In this document: one piece after another, positions 20,840 through 33,200 of the stretch
Position numbering within the stretch: position 1 is the first letter of the stretch
How the letters are laid out: each line of letters begins with the position of its first letter
Notes under the pieces: model-generated
What the model was told of the DNA's origin: nothing
Databases searched by the model: none
The model's input: the letters and a program-made list of their open reading frames with translations, nothing else
Program-made: the position numbers and the translations under genes
Assembly (NCBI RefSeq): GCF_040954645.1
Contig: NC_092806.1
Coordinates: 161,382,328-161,446,327 of the forward strand
DNA length: 64,000 nucleotides
Source: Diabrotica undecimpunctata
Taxonomy: Eukaryota > Arthropoda > Insecta > Coleoptera > Chrysomelidae
Direction of reading: 5' to 3'

Positions 20840-21220
20840 AAAATCCGATTACATCACTTCCTTCCCGCCAAAAAGCCACCGACCCCCGGAACAAACACAA
20901 TAGACTTCTCGTGTCGCGATCGAAAATATCAAATTTCGTCTAGTATTAATCCACAAACGATGCGATGGAACTGAAACGTAGACATACCGATAGGGTGGTT
21001 CATTGCTGAAAATTCTCAGCCGCCCCCTCTTTTCCGATGGCGCCCTTTGGCCGCCTCCGGCACATTGCTCTCTTCTTTTACTGATCGTAGTGTACGCTAT
21101 GAGAGTAGTTGAAACAAGTGAAACAATCTCACGCATCACTTTGGGATATTACCTTAATCAAACAGGCAGTGACAATGCTGGGTGGTTGGGGAGCGGTTGG
21201 CAATTGGGCGAGGATTAATT
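20840..21220. promoter_or_regulatory. GC-richer island, possible promoter or 5' exon
   Basis: This stretch is clearly GC-richer than its surroundings and contains TTCCCGCCAAAA (20862-20873), a textbook E2F-type site, and several CpG clusters. On the minus strand, GATTAAG/GTAATATC near 21150 resembles a splice donor. It lies 6.3 kb upstream of the host-gene ATG on the same strand, so it could hold its promoter and a non-coding first exon. Composition and one site are the only evidence. Confidence 0.25.
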
Positions 21221-21229
21221 GCACTAAAT

Positions 21230-21719
21230 ACGAGACAAATCCAAAATAAGTTACGATGTCCTTTAGTGACCTATTGTCATACTTATTTTCTCGGCGTTTT
21301 ATGACGCAATAAAGTTCTACAGCTTGATATTAAAGAAAAACGCGTATTTGGGTCATGTAATAAAAATAGTTTTGGTACAAGAAATACGAAACAAATTACA
21401 CAAGGCCTTAGTGCAAATATTTTTTATGATATATACTAAATATTAACAGTTAAAAAAATATAGAATTATATAGGTAATACGAGCCCCTTCCCATACCAGT
21501 TCACCCAACGTTAGATTGATAAGAAAATTAAATTTTGGAGAACAAAAATAAAAGCGCAACGTAAATTTTTGAAGTTTTAATGTATTGAACATTTTTGAAT
21601 TTCCTTATTATAGAAAATATTTTATAACGTAATGAAATCTATTGATTAAGCAGAATAATAATAAATTTAAAAAAACGCATAGAATATGTAATATTAACAA
21701 AAAAATATTTGAAAGTTTA
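21230..21719. other. Unannotated AT-rich DNA
   Basis: No feature recognised. It may contain the far end of the Tc1-like element interrupted by piggyBac, but no terminal repeat could be matched. Confidence 0.35.
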
Positions 21720-21815
21720 CCTCTGAGTTACATCCCCTTTATTTTTAATGACATCCATAATTCTTCAAGGCATGGTTTTTACTAAGTTCTGACAGAATTC
21801 TAATATAACCCTTAA

Positions 21816-23941
21816 CTACCGACGTGGATGTTTCAGGACGTAGACTCTGACATGCGGTATGTCATACCGTTGCCTATTCCCCTTTGTTTTTAATATGAAT
21901 TTATCATAGTAAATATACTTAGTAGTATAATAAACTTTACTTTTTCAAGAATATTATGAATGCATGCATAATATTTAAAAAAAATGGTGGACGTTACTAC
22001 AAAATTGGGCATAAGTACCACGTCTTCTTTTTCTCAAGCCTTTCTTCAAAATCTACTTCTTTTTGGCGTTTTTGTCCTAGTATTCGTTCAATACCACATA
22101 ATAATTCTCCCGGGATTCTGGGATTTTCGAGTCTTTTTTGTAGATGAGGTAAAACTAATTGTTTCGCCAACTCCTTTGTGTAGTTTAGCCTTTCCATATT
22201 ATCTTCTTGTAGTGATTGGTACACAACATGCGAATTAACAGCAGCTATATCAATGATGCGGTAAAAAATAGTAAGTGGCCATCGGCGAGAACGACGTTTT
22301 ACAGAATATTTGGCACACTTGGTATCTAAAGTATCGACACCTCCTTTCGTACGATTATAATGAGCTATAATTTCTGGTTTTCCAGTAATCTGATCCGTGC
22401 CTATTGAATGGTGCATCGAAGAAATAAGTAAAACAGCCCTCGATTTTTTTGGCACATGGGAAATTAGGGATAAACTTTTCGTAAATCCGTAAGTAGTTGA
22501 ATTTACTTGCCTACATCGGTGTGGCTGGAATTCCAGAGGGATTTCCCGTTTATTTTTCTTAAGGGGTTTCCACATACGTTAACTTCTTTACTTCTAACTG
22601 CTTTACTAATTCTATAGAACTAAACCAATTATCAGCTGTGATATTACGGTTAGTTCCATAAATTTTCCGGTTTAGCAAGCGGAAGAACAGATTGAGTTGG
22701 TTTATTCATCTTCTTTTCTTCCTCAGATAACCCACTTCCGTCAGTGTCCTTGCGTCCATATATATAGGCATTGTATAAGTTACTTGTTCGTGCATCAGTC
22801 AGGCACATTATTTTAATGCCATATTTTACAGACTTATTAGGCATATACATTTTAAACCTACACCTTCCCCTAAAGCCGGCCAACATTTCATCAATACAAA
22901 CACATGTGCCTACGGAATACAGTTTTTGACAATTTGATATGAATATATTAAATATGTTACTAATGGCTGCTGTTGGATCTATCTTTTTTCTTTCTTCTCT
23001 ATCCAGAGGGTTATCAAAACGTAAACATTTTAGAAATATTGCCAATCTTTCTTTTGACATAACACATCTGAATATATCTCTACCTGTGCCATCTGTAGCA
23101 AATATAGAATTTATATTTTCGTCATTGGATTTGAAAGCTGATGAGTATATAAGCAATCCCAAAAAGGCTTTTACTTCTATTTCATCAATTTCATTTAGTT
23201 TTGGTTTATTCATTCTTTTATAGTTTTCACGAATTGCACGTAATTTATTATTTGTCCATTTACGTATTTCTTGTATTATATCCTCAGAAATAAGAAAATT
23301 AAAAAAAAATGATGAAGTTTCGTTTCTTACATCTCTGGACCGCACAGCTGGTACTTTTGTTACAAGATTGTGTAACGGAGTTCTTACATTTTTCGAGGGT
23401 ACTGTAGTAGACCACTTAAAACGATTTTTGCCATAAAAATATGACTTACCATTATCATTTAAATGATATTCGTCTTCAGAATTTTCCGACTGCTCACTTC
23501 AGGTGTCGTGTGAACTTTCAATACATACTTCTTCGCTTGCACCATCAACATCACTATCACTAAAATATTCTAAATCACTAGGTACTTCATCAGCCCATTG
23601 TGATAAAACAGCCTCAAAATCATCATCTGAAAGCTTTACAGTTTTGCGGCTAAATTTAGAACAACTGGATGAACTTGCTGCCATACTAACAGCAAAAGAA
23701 TACACTACACTGCTTTTAACTATAGAAACGTAAATACTGACATCCGGTACTTGATACCGCAAGAAAACTTTATGTCAACGTAGCTCAAAGACTAAACGTG
23801 TACTAAAACTGCAGCAGTTGAGAGCAGGTACAATTAAACCCCACTTGAAGGTACACAGATGGTGTTCTAAGAATCTTTTATAAAACACGTTTTACAACAA
23901 AATATATTTTCGGCTCGGTATGGCATACCGCATGTCAGTGG
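21816..23941 (-). mobile_element. piggyBac-superfamily transposon with TTAA target duplication
   Basis: A 2,126-bp element lies between TTAA at 21812-21815 and 23942-23945. The terminal sequences CTACCGACGTGG and (inverted) CCACTGACATGC are related. A subterminal block GACATGCGGTATGTCATACC (21849-21868) matches the inverted block 23917-23936 at 19 of 20 bases. Its core, CGGTATG-N-CATACCG, is palindromic and is a likely transposase-binding site. It sits inside a Tc1-like transposase gene. Confidence 0.85.
21997..23684 (-). pseudogene. piggyBac transposase, broken
   Basis: This piggyBac-type DDE transposase would excise and insert at TTAA. The start is probably Met 23684 (MAASSSSCSK), with an acidic N-terminus. 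The core has FLGLLIYSS, the catalytic block CIDEMLAGFRGR...YGIKIMCLTD, and NITADNWFSS (about 22603-22634) with the second Asp region, then YNRTKGGVDTLD near the third Asp. Breaks: an in-frame TGA at 23499-23501, a one-base insertion near 22680 and an indel near 22570. The C-terminal Cys-rich domain seems cut short. Length and domain order otherwise match the family. Confidence 0.85.
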
Positions 23942-23945
23942 TTAA

Positions 23946-24955
23946 GGGATAAACGAATTCCATATTTCTTGCAATTTTTCCTTCAATTCATTGATGAACC
24001 TGGCAGGATGTTTTCTCAAAGCTTTTTTCATTTCGAGCCACAAAGTCTCTATCGGCGACAAGTCGGGACTGTTAGAAACCCATTCCAGAAGTGGTATGCC
24101 ATGGTCTTCAATCCATTTTAAACTCTTTTTTGACGTATACCAACCTGCGCCGTCCTGTTGGAAGACAAAATCTTCCGCTGATGTTAAACGGTGTTCCATA
24201 ATCGGTAAAAGAGATTCTTCTAAAATATTCAAATATTTGTCCGTGTTTACCATGTTGTGTTGTTTAAATTCCATTGAAAAAATGTAACTTTCCGACACCT
24301 TTAGACGACGTGCTGCCCCAGATTATGACAGATACAGGAAATTTGACTTTTCTCTTCAGACAGTCGGGATGGAAAGCTTCATTTTTCCTGCGAATTACGG
24401 GACTCCTACTGCCTCCAACACACACTTCAGATCTGGACTCATCACTCCATTGTATTGAATCCCACTGCGACTAAGTCCAATCTTTAAGTTCTTTAGACCG
24501 TCTTAGTCTATTTCTCATTTGTTGCAATGTTAAAAGTGGCTTTTCCTTGGCCTAAAATAAAATAAAATTTATTAAAAACAAGTCGTACTAATTTTTTCAA
24601 CTATAGAACTTACTTTGTTAGTACCAAATCCTAATTTGTGGGCCTCTCGGTGACATATTGATCCAGAAACGTGTCTTTAATATAACGTCACTCCATAAAA
24701 CGCTTAACTCCATATAATTTTCTCGTCGATTTTTCATTATAATGCGTCTTAATGCCCTTCGATCTGCTTCAATTATTTTACTTTTTCGTACATTTCTAGG
24801 TTTTGTGAAGACCGAACCTGTAGTTTTGTATTTCTTACACTATAGCATTTCAATTGCAACATATTCGTGATTTCCGAATTGAATTTTGCAAAATTAAAAA
24901 ATCTAATAATGATTGAACAAATTTTCTCATCGATAACTTTACCTAGACCCATTGT
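23946..24955 (-). pseudogene. Tc1-like transposase split by piggyBac
   Basis: The minus-strand reading begins MGLGKVIDEKICSIIIRFFN (24955), a helix-turn-helix N-terminus. A probable GT-AG intron follows (about 24615-24554, GTAAGTTCTATAG to TTTTATTTTAG). Then come PLLTLQQMRNRLRRSKE, QWSDESRSEVCV with the first Asp, a frameshift near 24285, and FQQDGAGWYTSKK...NSPDLSPIETLW, giving a D-34-E end. Coding ends at IWNSFIP, where TTAA received piggyBac. The last codons lie across it at 21811-21720 (TMP...RIMDVIKNKGD-like, degraded). Confidence 0.8.
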
Positions 24956-25059
24956 ACAATCCACAAACGGCAAAAAGCTTTACAATACCACAAAATACAT
25001 TTGACATTAACTGACAATATTATTGTTTTGATGTCACTTTTCCATAGCTACCTCTGGAT

Positions 25060-25125
25060 TTAACTTAATTATGAAAAAATGATAATACTTAATTATGAAA
25101 AAATAATAATAATTATGAAAAAAAT
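25060..25125. repeat. Short imperfect tandem repeat
   Basis: TTAATTATGAAAAAA occurs three times in imperfect form just beyond the Tc1-like transposase start, probably within that element's end region. Confidence 0.5.
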
Positions 25126-25149
25126 CAACGTATGTGGACATAAGTGAAT

Positions 25150-25860
25150 GCATAGCAAAGGTTTAGTTAAATTTTTTTTATTGTTGAAAATAAATAAAAA
25201 AACATAGAGTAATGTTTTTAATAAATATTAATAAAAATGCCATATTAATTAATATGAGAACTATTCTATAGGTGGGCCAACTTATATGGGAAGAGGCTCG
25301 AACGGGTAATTTTTTCTACATGTTAATTCAAATCTCCGGTGTTTTTCAATGAGCCAGAGTGGTCAATAGTCCATTTTAGTCACTCTATTTATTTGTTACC
25401 ATAGTAACCATCCGTTACTAAAAATTTTATATTAGATTCTTTCTTTTTCGTGTGCTTCATCCTTTGGACATTGGCTATCATCACGACCCACTTTATTCTG
25501 TCTGCGGCAGTTCTGAAGAGTTCTATTGTTAATTTTCCCCTGTATAAACAATCGCATAAACTCATATTATTTAGATTAGATATTTTGTATTTAAAACTGT
25601 CAAGTTTTTACGAAAATGTAGATATAATTACTAACATAGAAATTCTGAGAACAATTACCAAAGTTAAAATAGAATCGTAAAACATAATAATGATAATATA
25701 CAAAAATAATGGTTTTTAATTAATATTGTTGTTATTTTCTATTAAATATAGAAAATTTATATTATTTCTGTTGATAATGAAAACTTTTAAATACTTGTAT
25801 TTCAATACTATTCTTTAGTGCAGTTCGTTTCACTAAAAATATTTACGAGGGTGTCAGTAT
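25150..25860. other. Unannotated AT-rich DNA
   Basis: No supported feature was recognised. Confidence 0.4.
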
Positions 25861-26105
25861 TGCTTATTGCACCGGAGTGACCACCCCTTCACCCTCGCCC
25901 TCGCCCCGGCCCACATCGGCGCTATTTGCTGCGTCGTGAGTCATAGCATCGAGACGCTGACGTCGGATTCCGATAGGGATTCCCTGAGGGGGTGGAAATG
26001 GGACGGGGCCGAAGCACTTTCGGCACTGTTGCTTTGCCAATTACACTTACTGCCTACGTTGTACGTGTTACGTCACTTACGCGTTGGTGTTTAGAATGGA
26101 ATCAA
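25861..26105. promoter_or_regulatory. GC-rich island, possible promoter or exon
   Basis: About 240 bp with high GC and many CpGs amid AT-rich DNA. It has a 75-codon plus frame without motif. On the minus strand, GGCA/GTAAGTGTAA near 26050 looks like a strong splice donor, so a minus-strand exon ending there is possible. No protein family was recognised, so a non-coding first exon or promoter is as likely as coding sequence. Confidence 0.25.
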
Positions 26106-26487
26106 GTGTGAGTGATGGATTTGGAGGAAATTGAGTTTTTGGTTTTTACTTTGGGAGAGGTGAATCATTGGAGTTTTGGAGGGTGCACTCATCTAACCGG
26201 AGAATAGTGCATGTGATGAATGTGCAAGTTCATTTAAATAATTGTAAACTGTTCTAACTTTATTCATTTTATAAACACATTGTTTCTTAAAAATAACTAT
26301 ATAACTCACACATATAGTAGAAATAAATCAAGAAATGCAAGTGGTAAGAACTTCGTTTGTTAAATTTAATTACATATCGAAAAATAAAAAAATCCGTTAT
26401 CTCTTAAAAAATTGTTTAGTCAGTGTATGCTTCTCATCCCTAGATACTTATATCAAAGATAGACATTCACAAAAACTAATGTTTATG

Positions 26488-26775
26488 GTCTTCTTCTTCT
26501 TCATGTACCATCTCCTCTAAGAAAGTTGCTAACCATCATGGCAATTCGCACTTTCGATACCGCTGCTCTAAAGAGGTCAGCAGAAGTGCAGTTAAACCAA
26601 GCTATCAAATTATTCAACCAGGAGATGCGTCTTCTTCCGCGACTCCTTCTACCCTGTATTCTTCCTTGTATTATTAATTGTAGCAAGTTATAACGCTCGC
26701 CCCTCATGACATGTCCCAGATATTGTAGTTTTCTGACTTTAATTGTATTTAAAACCTCTTTCTGGTCTATCAGGC
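26488..26775 (-). pseudogene. RTE retrotransposon 3' fragment
   Basis: A short 5'-truncated copy reads VLNTIKVRKLQYLGHVMRGE, then LLQLIIQGRIQGRR, RRRISWLNNL and a stop, followed by the AAGAAGAAGAAG tail. It is open over its coding part. No TSD could be confirmed. Confidence 0.8.
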
Positions 26776-27099
26776 GCTAATTTTAAAGAAGTACATTGAC
26801 AGCTTTTATTGTGAATGATTTGTTTAAACGGATATCGATATAAAAGTAATGGGCGTCGACCAGTAGCCTTTTTTCTTTCGTCAAGTCAAAAAAAACAACA
26901 TCAGACATTCGATGAATGGCTGTTGAAAAAGACACAATTACTTAAGGTGTCGTATCTCGTACACGATGTAAGAGAGTTCAACATCAGTTCTCGTCACGTT
27001 TGTATTTTAAGTAGTTTCTTGAAGTCAATTCATAGAAGTTGTAAAATCCATCAAAGTTTTAGCATATATTGTAACCTCGGAAACCTTTTTTGATGGTGC

Positions 27100-27260
27100 T
27101 AGAAAGGTCACCAATGGAGACACTGCGGACGGCAGCCAGATGGTTGGTGGAGAGCGAGTCGTGGGTTCGAAACTAGCTTTTGGAACCAGGAATGGGTCCA
27201 ACGGACGAAATAAGTAAAGATACGATAGGAGATATTACAAAAAGATACAGAAATAACCAA
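27100..27260 (+). repeat. Possible tRNA-derived SINE head
   Basis: CAGCCAGATGG (about 27131-27141) resembles a pol III A box and GGGTTCGAAAC (about 27172-27182) closely matches a B box. Their spacing of about 30 bases is tRNA-like. No tRNA cloverleaf could be drawn, and the body and tail are not defined. Confidence 0.25.
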
Positions 27261-27439
27261 AAAGATCGATGGGTAAAATTACCAAAGATAAGATAAGATA
27301 GGGAACAGGGCGCCACTTAATTTTTTGGGGTTTAAGGAGAAAATTAAGAAACCTTAGAAAAGAAAAGAGATAAGGAAAGATATTTAGGTTCAGAGATCAA
27401 ACCCAAGAAAAGATATCACAGTTAATTATTGAATAAATT

Positions 27440-29606
27440 TGGTCAACACTCTACATAAACAAAAAATAAATATATAAGGTATTACACTTACTTACCTACG
27501 AAACTTAATAAGCCTGATCTTTCTACTGGTCAAAGGTATAGTTATATTTAAAGGTAAAAAGCAAATATATCAGGGAACGTTGTTAGGAGTCGACAAATAA
27601 AATACATACATAAAGCAATAACAATATATTAAACAAAAACAAAATTATGACGCTGCTGAATGCAACACAAGTAATAAAAATACACCAACAAGTATAAAAT
27701 GGTGGTATACATATAAAAATAGGCAGAAATATAATTAGAAAATATCTTTACAAAGATATAAGTATAACACAAGCATGCACAAATAAAGTTTGGGCGTATC
27801 TCGAGATATTACAGCAAATAAATGAATAAAAAATTATAACAAACACCAAAGATAACAAAAATTGATAAAATCTAAATTTACAAAAATACAAAAAAGTTAC
27901 TGAAGTGAAAACATAAAAATTTAACCAAACCGCACTTGGTTAAGTCAATTATTTGGTTCGTAACAAAAAAAAATATAGAATGTTCTTTAATTGACTGCAA
28001 ACCTCAGTAGCTACTCTCAACTACATTTGATGACATGTATGATCGTTAGATACATCCAGATAATGGAAGATGATATGATGCTATACCATGTTACTTGCCC
28101 AGATAGGTGGAGATATTAAGATTAGGTCAACTTACAGTAATTATTCCTGACGACTGCTGCTTTAATTCACTGAAGTTATTACTGTACTTGTATTAAACAC
28201 TGAATTTATGACTATATTTAATCTAATATAGTATAGGATAAAGAAACTCAAAATAACAAGTGTATGCACACTTATAAAGAAAATGCACAGAGACGGTAAG
28301 GTAGCAGATACGATAATGTGAACTAAGCGTCTTAACTTGACGAATGCCCACCGATAAGTGACTTGGTTCCTCTAAAATTTTACCAAGCTACCCAAGAAAA
28401 GGTGAGGGTATCTTCCGCCCAAAAATGATAGGCCAGCTGTATGTATTTCTGAGAAGGTAAAAAGTTCTAATTAACATTGAACATAACGGTATACTTCTAC
28501 CTACAAACGTGATGAAACATCAAATCTCCTAGATTAGGTTTTTCCCGAGATTGGGTCTTTACAGAAAAATTACTATACGAGCCTTTGGAATATCTACAAA
28601 TCTATCATAAAAGACCCGGATTAAGACGGAAAGGATTAAAAACCTTTCGGACGCAAGGAAATTCCGGACATTCAATAAAATTTTGAAGACGGTAAACCGA
28701 ACATAAGCGTATCATCACGGGGGTAAAAGGAATAAAAATAATTAATATTTTAATTATATAAAAAAATGTTACAATATCTAGGCAAGTTGTAACACAACAA
28801 ACCATGGAGAGTATTGGCACACAAAATAAACGAGCCGGGTTGCACAGAGTCAGAAGAGATTTGAAAGCGGTTTTTAAAACATTTTCACTACTACAGAAGC
28901 AAAAATAAAAACGGAGAGAAGAAAAAAAATATAAGATGATAGCTACGATAAACAATTTGCCAAAAAGAGCGCCACAAAAAACATATATAGTCGAATAACA
29001 GAAAACAATCACACTTACCTTGTATGTTCGTTCAGCTAACCTGTTGCAATTATTTATTTATAAGTGGTAAAAGAGAAAAGAAGATGTTACAGAAATCAAA
29101 AATATTATATTATTACATACAAGCTAAATTTATTATTAGCTGAAACATAGATGTAACTGGATATATTAATTTAGATCTTACAAACAGAAATGTCCATTAC
29201 AATTTGTTACCTTCTTACATTTTGACACAATATTAAATAATAAGTTCTCCCGATGACTTGGTAAAAATATTTGTGTTAAAGAGGATCTGAACAAGAAAGA
29301 CTATTCAAAAAAATAAAAAAAATTACCTGGGTTATTATTATATCATGATCGGTAGTTTTCCCGGAGCTTAAAATTTACATACAAATTTAGTGTTGTGTAT
29401 ACAAAAATATTGGTTATTCAACGTACAAAAAAAATTAAGAGGCAATTCTCCATTCAAAACTACTGTAACACTGGACTGACACTACGTTCATGAAGTGTTG
29501 AAGAAAAATATAAATGATAAGAGGCCTTTCTCCCTGCATAGATCACTGTCAATGAAATATTCAGGACGGATATCGACTTAATTTTATTATTTCTTGCTAA
29601 GTCACT
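27440..29606. other. Unannotated AT-rich DNA
   Basis: More than 2 kb with no recognised gene. The 135-codon minus frame at 28605-29012 is hydrophobic and Phe/Cys-rich, as expected from reading A-rich DNA in reverse, and shows no motif or start context. Confidence 0.4.
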
Positions 29607-30433
29607 TGTAACGATAAAACTACCAAAGAGAATTGAAGCACTATTAGAAAAATAATACCTTAATCAACAATGGGAGCTTATCGTCTATGCCTTGCTTAGC
29701 TCAGTATCTCAAGTGTGAGTTCGTCTTGTCTTAAACTAGGGATTGAACCTGAACTCTTAGTTGATAGCAAATAAGACAAATTTTAACTAAACATATTTAT
29801 TAAAAAGAATAAAAAACAAACAATAATTAACCCTGCCAAAGCTTAATAATTAATAAGTGATACTTATTGCTTCGATGAGCTGCTTGTGTGTTGTAGATGT
29901 TAGGTCCTTCAATTAAATGTTGTGTCTTCTGGAGAGCTACAGTAATATGTGTTTGTAGGTCCTGACTAAGTTGTTAATAAATGTCCAATATGGCCAATAA
30001 ATTCGATCTGGTCAATAAATTTTCATGATTTTGTATGTGGTCAATAAACTCGATGTGGTCAATGAAACTGCCAATAGACCCAATAAACCCAAGAGAATTT
30101 GTAGACCATAAAATGAATCTTATAATAATGTTTGCCTTCTTTTATAAATTTTAAAAAGAGGCAAAAAATAATCCCACCATTAAATGGGATTGACAGAAAA
30201 TAGGAAGGGACTGACTGAATGAAGTTAGCACATATATCATAGGATGTTGCTATAGATATCATGAAACTAGCTTGTCTGTCAACACAGAATAATTAGTCTA
30301 CCGGATAGAAAGAGAGAGAAAAAATAGTAAAAATTAAACTAAAGATAAAGAAATTAATAAATTAATAAAGAAAATAAAATGAAATAATTATTTAAATATA
30401 AATTAATAGAGATGTGACGTTTATAACGTTACA
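29607..30433 (-). mobile_element. Non-autonomous TIR transposon, copy 2
   Basis: An 827-bp inverted homologue of 2156-2881, starting TGTAACGATAAAACTACC and ending AACGTTACA. Shared blocks include the segment around CTCCCATGGTTGATTGAGG (as its complement), the AGACCATAAAATGAA block and the terminal GTGACGTTTATAACG. Flanking 4-mers are CACT and TACT, so the TSD is degraded. It is 100 bp longer than copy 1, mainly in the centre. Confidence 0.65.
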
Positions 30434-30815
30434 TACTACATATTTTGATTTACCTCGTATTATTTCATAGACTGCATACTGTCACTACACTGCTACCCTA
30501 AGATACAATTGCTGACCAAATATAAAAATGTTTTCAAACACTCAAACAACCAACAAAAAGCCGGTATGGCTTGTTTTCTTCAATTCGATCTGACCCCTTA
30601 TAGATATATTTAATAAATTCATCAATCACGCATGTATGATTTTTCACCGGTAAAAGCCTCCCACAGGTTAAAAGTATTCCACTTATCGGGCGATTCTCAC
30701 GCCGGTCTTAATTGAAAAACTCTAATATTAGGTTGTGTAAATAAATGTTTATTCTATTCCAAGACAACTATAGTATTTTCTTCGGAAATTTTTAAAACGC
30801 AAAGTAGATTCTTAT

Positions 30816-31621
30816 CTTCTTCCTATGCCGTCCCCATTAACGGAGGTTGGCGACCACATTTTTAAAAGCTTCTCTATCTTTTGCAACGTGGAATAATTCG
30901 TCTACAGTCATGTTTGTCCAGTCTCGAATATTTCGCAGCCATGACTTCCTCTTTCTACCTATTCCCTTTTTGCCATCGACTCTACCCTGCATGATGACCT
31001 GCAGAAGACTATATTTATTATTTCTTAGTATGTGTCCAAGGTATGCAGTCTTGCGTACTTTTATCGTTCTCAACAATTTTTTGTCTCGACCCATCCTTCT
31101 CAGCACTTCCTCATTGGTGACCCTGGCAGTCCATGGAATTCTTAACATTCTCCGGTATATCCAAAGTTCAAAGGCTTCAATCTTTTTAACTATTTGCGCT
31201 TTTAGTGTCCATGTTTCTACCCCGTACAATAGTTGCGACCAGACGTAACATTCAACAAACCTCAGTCTCAGCGCAGTATTCAGATTTTTGTCACAGAACA
31301 ATTGTTTGAATTTTAAGAACGCTGCCTTTGCCATTTCTATTCGTACTCGGATCTCTTGGTCTGGATCTAATTCTGTGTTGATGTAAGCTCCCAGATATTT
31401 ATATTTTGTCACTCTCTCTATTTGCTGTCCACCAAGAGTTAGTTGTTCATTATTTATTGGACTCCTTGATACTATCATAAATTTGGTCTTATCTGTGTTG
31501 ATGTCAAGTCCCATTTGAATGCATTCACTATTTATTGCATCTAGTAAAGTTTGTAGTTCTTCTATACTCTCAGCCATAATTACCGTGTCATCTGCAAATC
31601 TCAGATATTCTATATCTATAA
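30816..31621 (-). pseudogene. 5'-truncated RTE copy, long open frame
   Basis: The frame opens near EYLRFADDTVIMAES and continues as an uninterrupted 246-codon stretch (31577-30837) through DKTKFMIVSR, KYKYLGAYIN, ECYVWSQLLYGVETWTL, PWTARVTNEEVLRRM and SWLRNIRDW to a stop, then a GAAGAAGAT-like tail. ATTCTTAT at 30808-30815 and 31622-31629 is a likely 8-bp TSD. Only the RT palm end, thumb and C-terminus are present, so it cannot move itself. The intact frame suggests youth. Confidence 0.85.
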
Positions 31622-32063
31622 ATTCTTATACAGACTGGAATTTAAAATACGTGGATTAATAAATTTTTGAATCGTCCCAAAGTGATACCTTGAACTCAAC
31701 AGATTAGATACCCAACGACATACATTGTATGAGCTCCTTATATTACTTTCAGCTAAAGGGCTGAAGAAATTACAGCTGAGACTTTTTTAGCACGCGGAAT
31801 AAAGGTATAGTTTTGTAGTTTTTCGTAGTGTAAGTTTTCGGTAGTTACATTGGTTTTATTAATATTACTATTTCTTATTATTATTATACTTTTCATATCT
31901 TTTATCCTATCTTTTTCTTTTTCATATCTTTTTATATTTTTTTAAACAATAAATTTTAAAATTAAAATCACTTCTCTCACTCATATTTATTGGTCTAGAT
32001 GTAAGCTTTTTAAGAAACAATCTCGCTGGTACCTTACGTATAATAGCTAATTACCTTTTATAT

Positions 32064-32369
32064 TGTTACGAAAGTACCGTAAAATTTATCTTACCTAAAT
32101 GAAGACCCTCGACGAAAAAGGAGAAGTAGTTCGAGAAAATTCAAGATGACATCGACAATTCATGAAATGTCTAGTAAAGTTTGGAACGTCAGAAAATGTA
32201 TATAAACTTATGTTGTTGGCAATTTGGATAACAGTTGTAATTGAGATTTTAAAGTTTATAATTGTCAGTCTGTTAAAGTATTGTAAACAAGATGGTGTTT
32301 GAATTGTTATTTTAACAATATCAGTGAACCAGCAACTTATACAACTTGAGATTAATTACTAACTTTACA
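32064..32369 (+). mobile_element. 306-bp solo LTR with 5-bp TSD
   Basis: The sequence starts TGTTACGAAAGT and ends AACTTTACA, with TATAT on both sides (32059-32063 and 32370-32374). A TATA-like GTATATAAAC lies near 32199, where an LTR promoter is expected, which also gives the plus orientation. No internal coding region or second LTR adjoins it. A Ty3/gypsy-type origin is likely from length and ends. Confidence 0.65.
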
Positions 32370-32374
32370 TATAT

Positions 32375-33180
32375 GGTGTCTGTTTACAAGATCCCAACAG
32401 GTAATATGAGCTATATAGAGAAGACATAAAGAGCAACACAAAGAAAAGTGACCAATATAAGTTAAACAAGTAGGGAAAATAATATCTGGATAAAAAACGT
32501 CACAAAAATGCTATCAGCCGTAAAGCAAAACGAATAAAAATTATGTGGTCATACTACTAGACAAAGAAACCAAAGAACATTACAGAATGCACTCGGACTT
32601 ATATACGCGAAAAAGAAAGGACTTGAAATTATAATGTGATGACTAATTATAGTAATAAGCCTATCTGAGATTCGTTTTTACAAAATTGAAGTTAAGAATC
32701 TCAAAATAACTGATCTTTAACAAAATTTATAGCTACATTATTTCAGTTCATTTTGGGGCTTGTATTTTATAATTATTATCCGGATTATCCTTATGAATGC
32801 TCAAAATTGTAACAGATGCCAAAAACGCAGCGCAATTTAAGAAATTAGAGTCGGGAATATTAAGGGCGAACTGCCACAAATCACCCGTTTTAATTTTTAT
32901 CAAAACCACTATACAGCAGCGTGCAATAATGATGCTAAGAAGATCTTACAGAGGGGTATTTACTTGTGATAACTACTTTATGGCAGCAAAAACGGACCAC
33001 TTAAGAAGTAATGTGATAGTGCGTTATCTTTATTTCTAAAATATACAAAATCCAGCTACTTTTCTAGTATACCTTCATTAAAGAGCGATGATAAGCTGAT
33101 AATAACTCTTCTTCTTGTTCTTCGAGTGCCAAACCCACAATGACTATAACCATTGCAAATTAGTCTCTAACTTATGCTTT
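32375..33180. other. Unannotated AT-rich DNA
   Basis: No supported feature. The 80-codon plus frame at 32797-33039 has no motif. Confidence 0.4.
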
Positions 33181-33200
33181 TCTTAAAAGCGTCTGTGTGT

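Noticed and set aside
28605..29012. 135-codon hydrophobic ORF, possible membrane protein
   Set aside because: The Phe/Ile/Cys richness comes from reading A-rich DNA in reverse; no conserved pattern, start context or splice sites.
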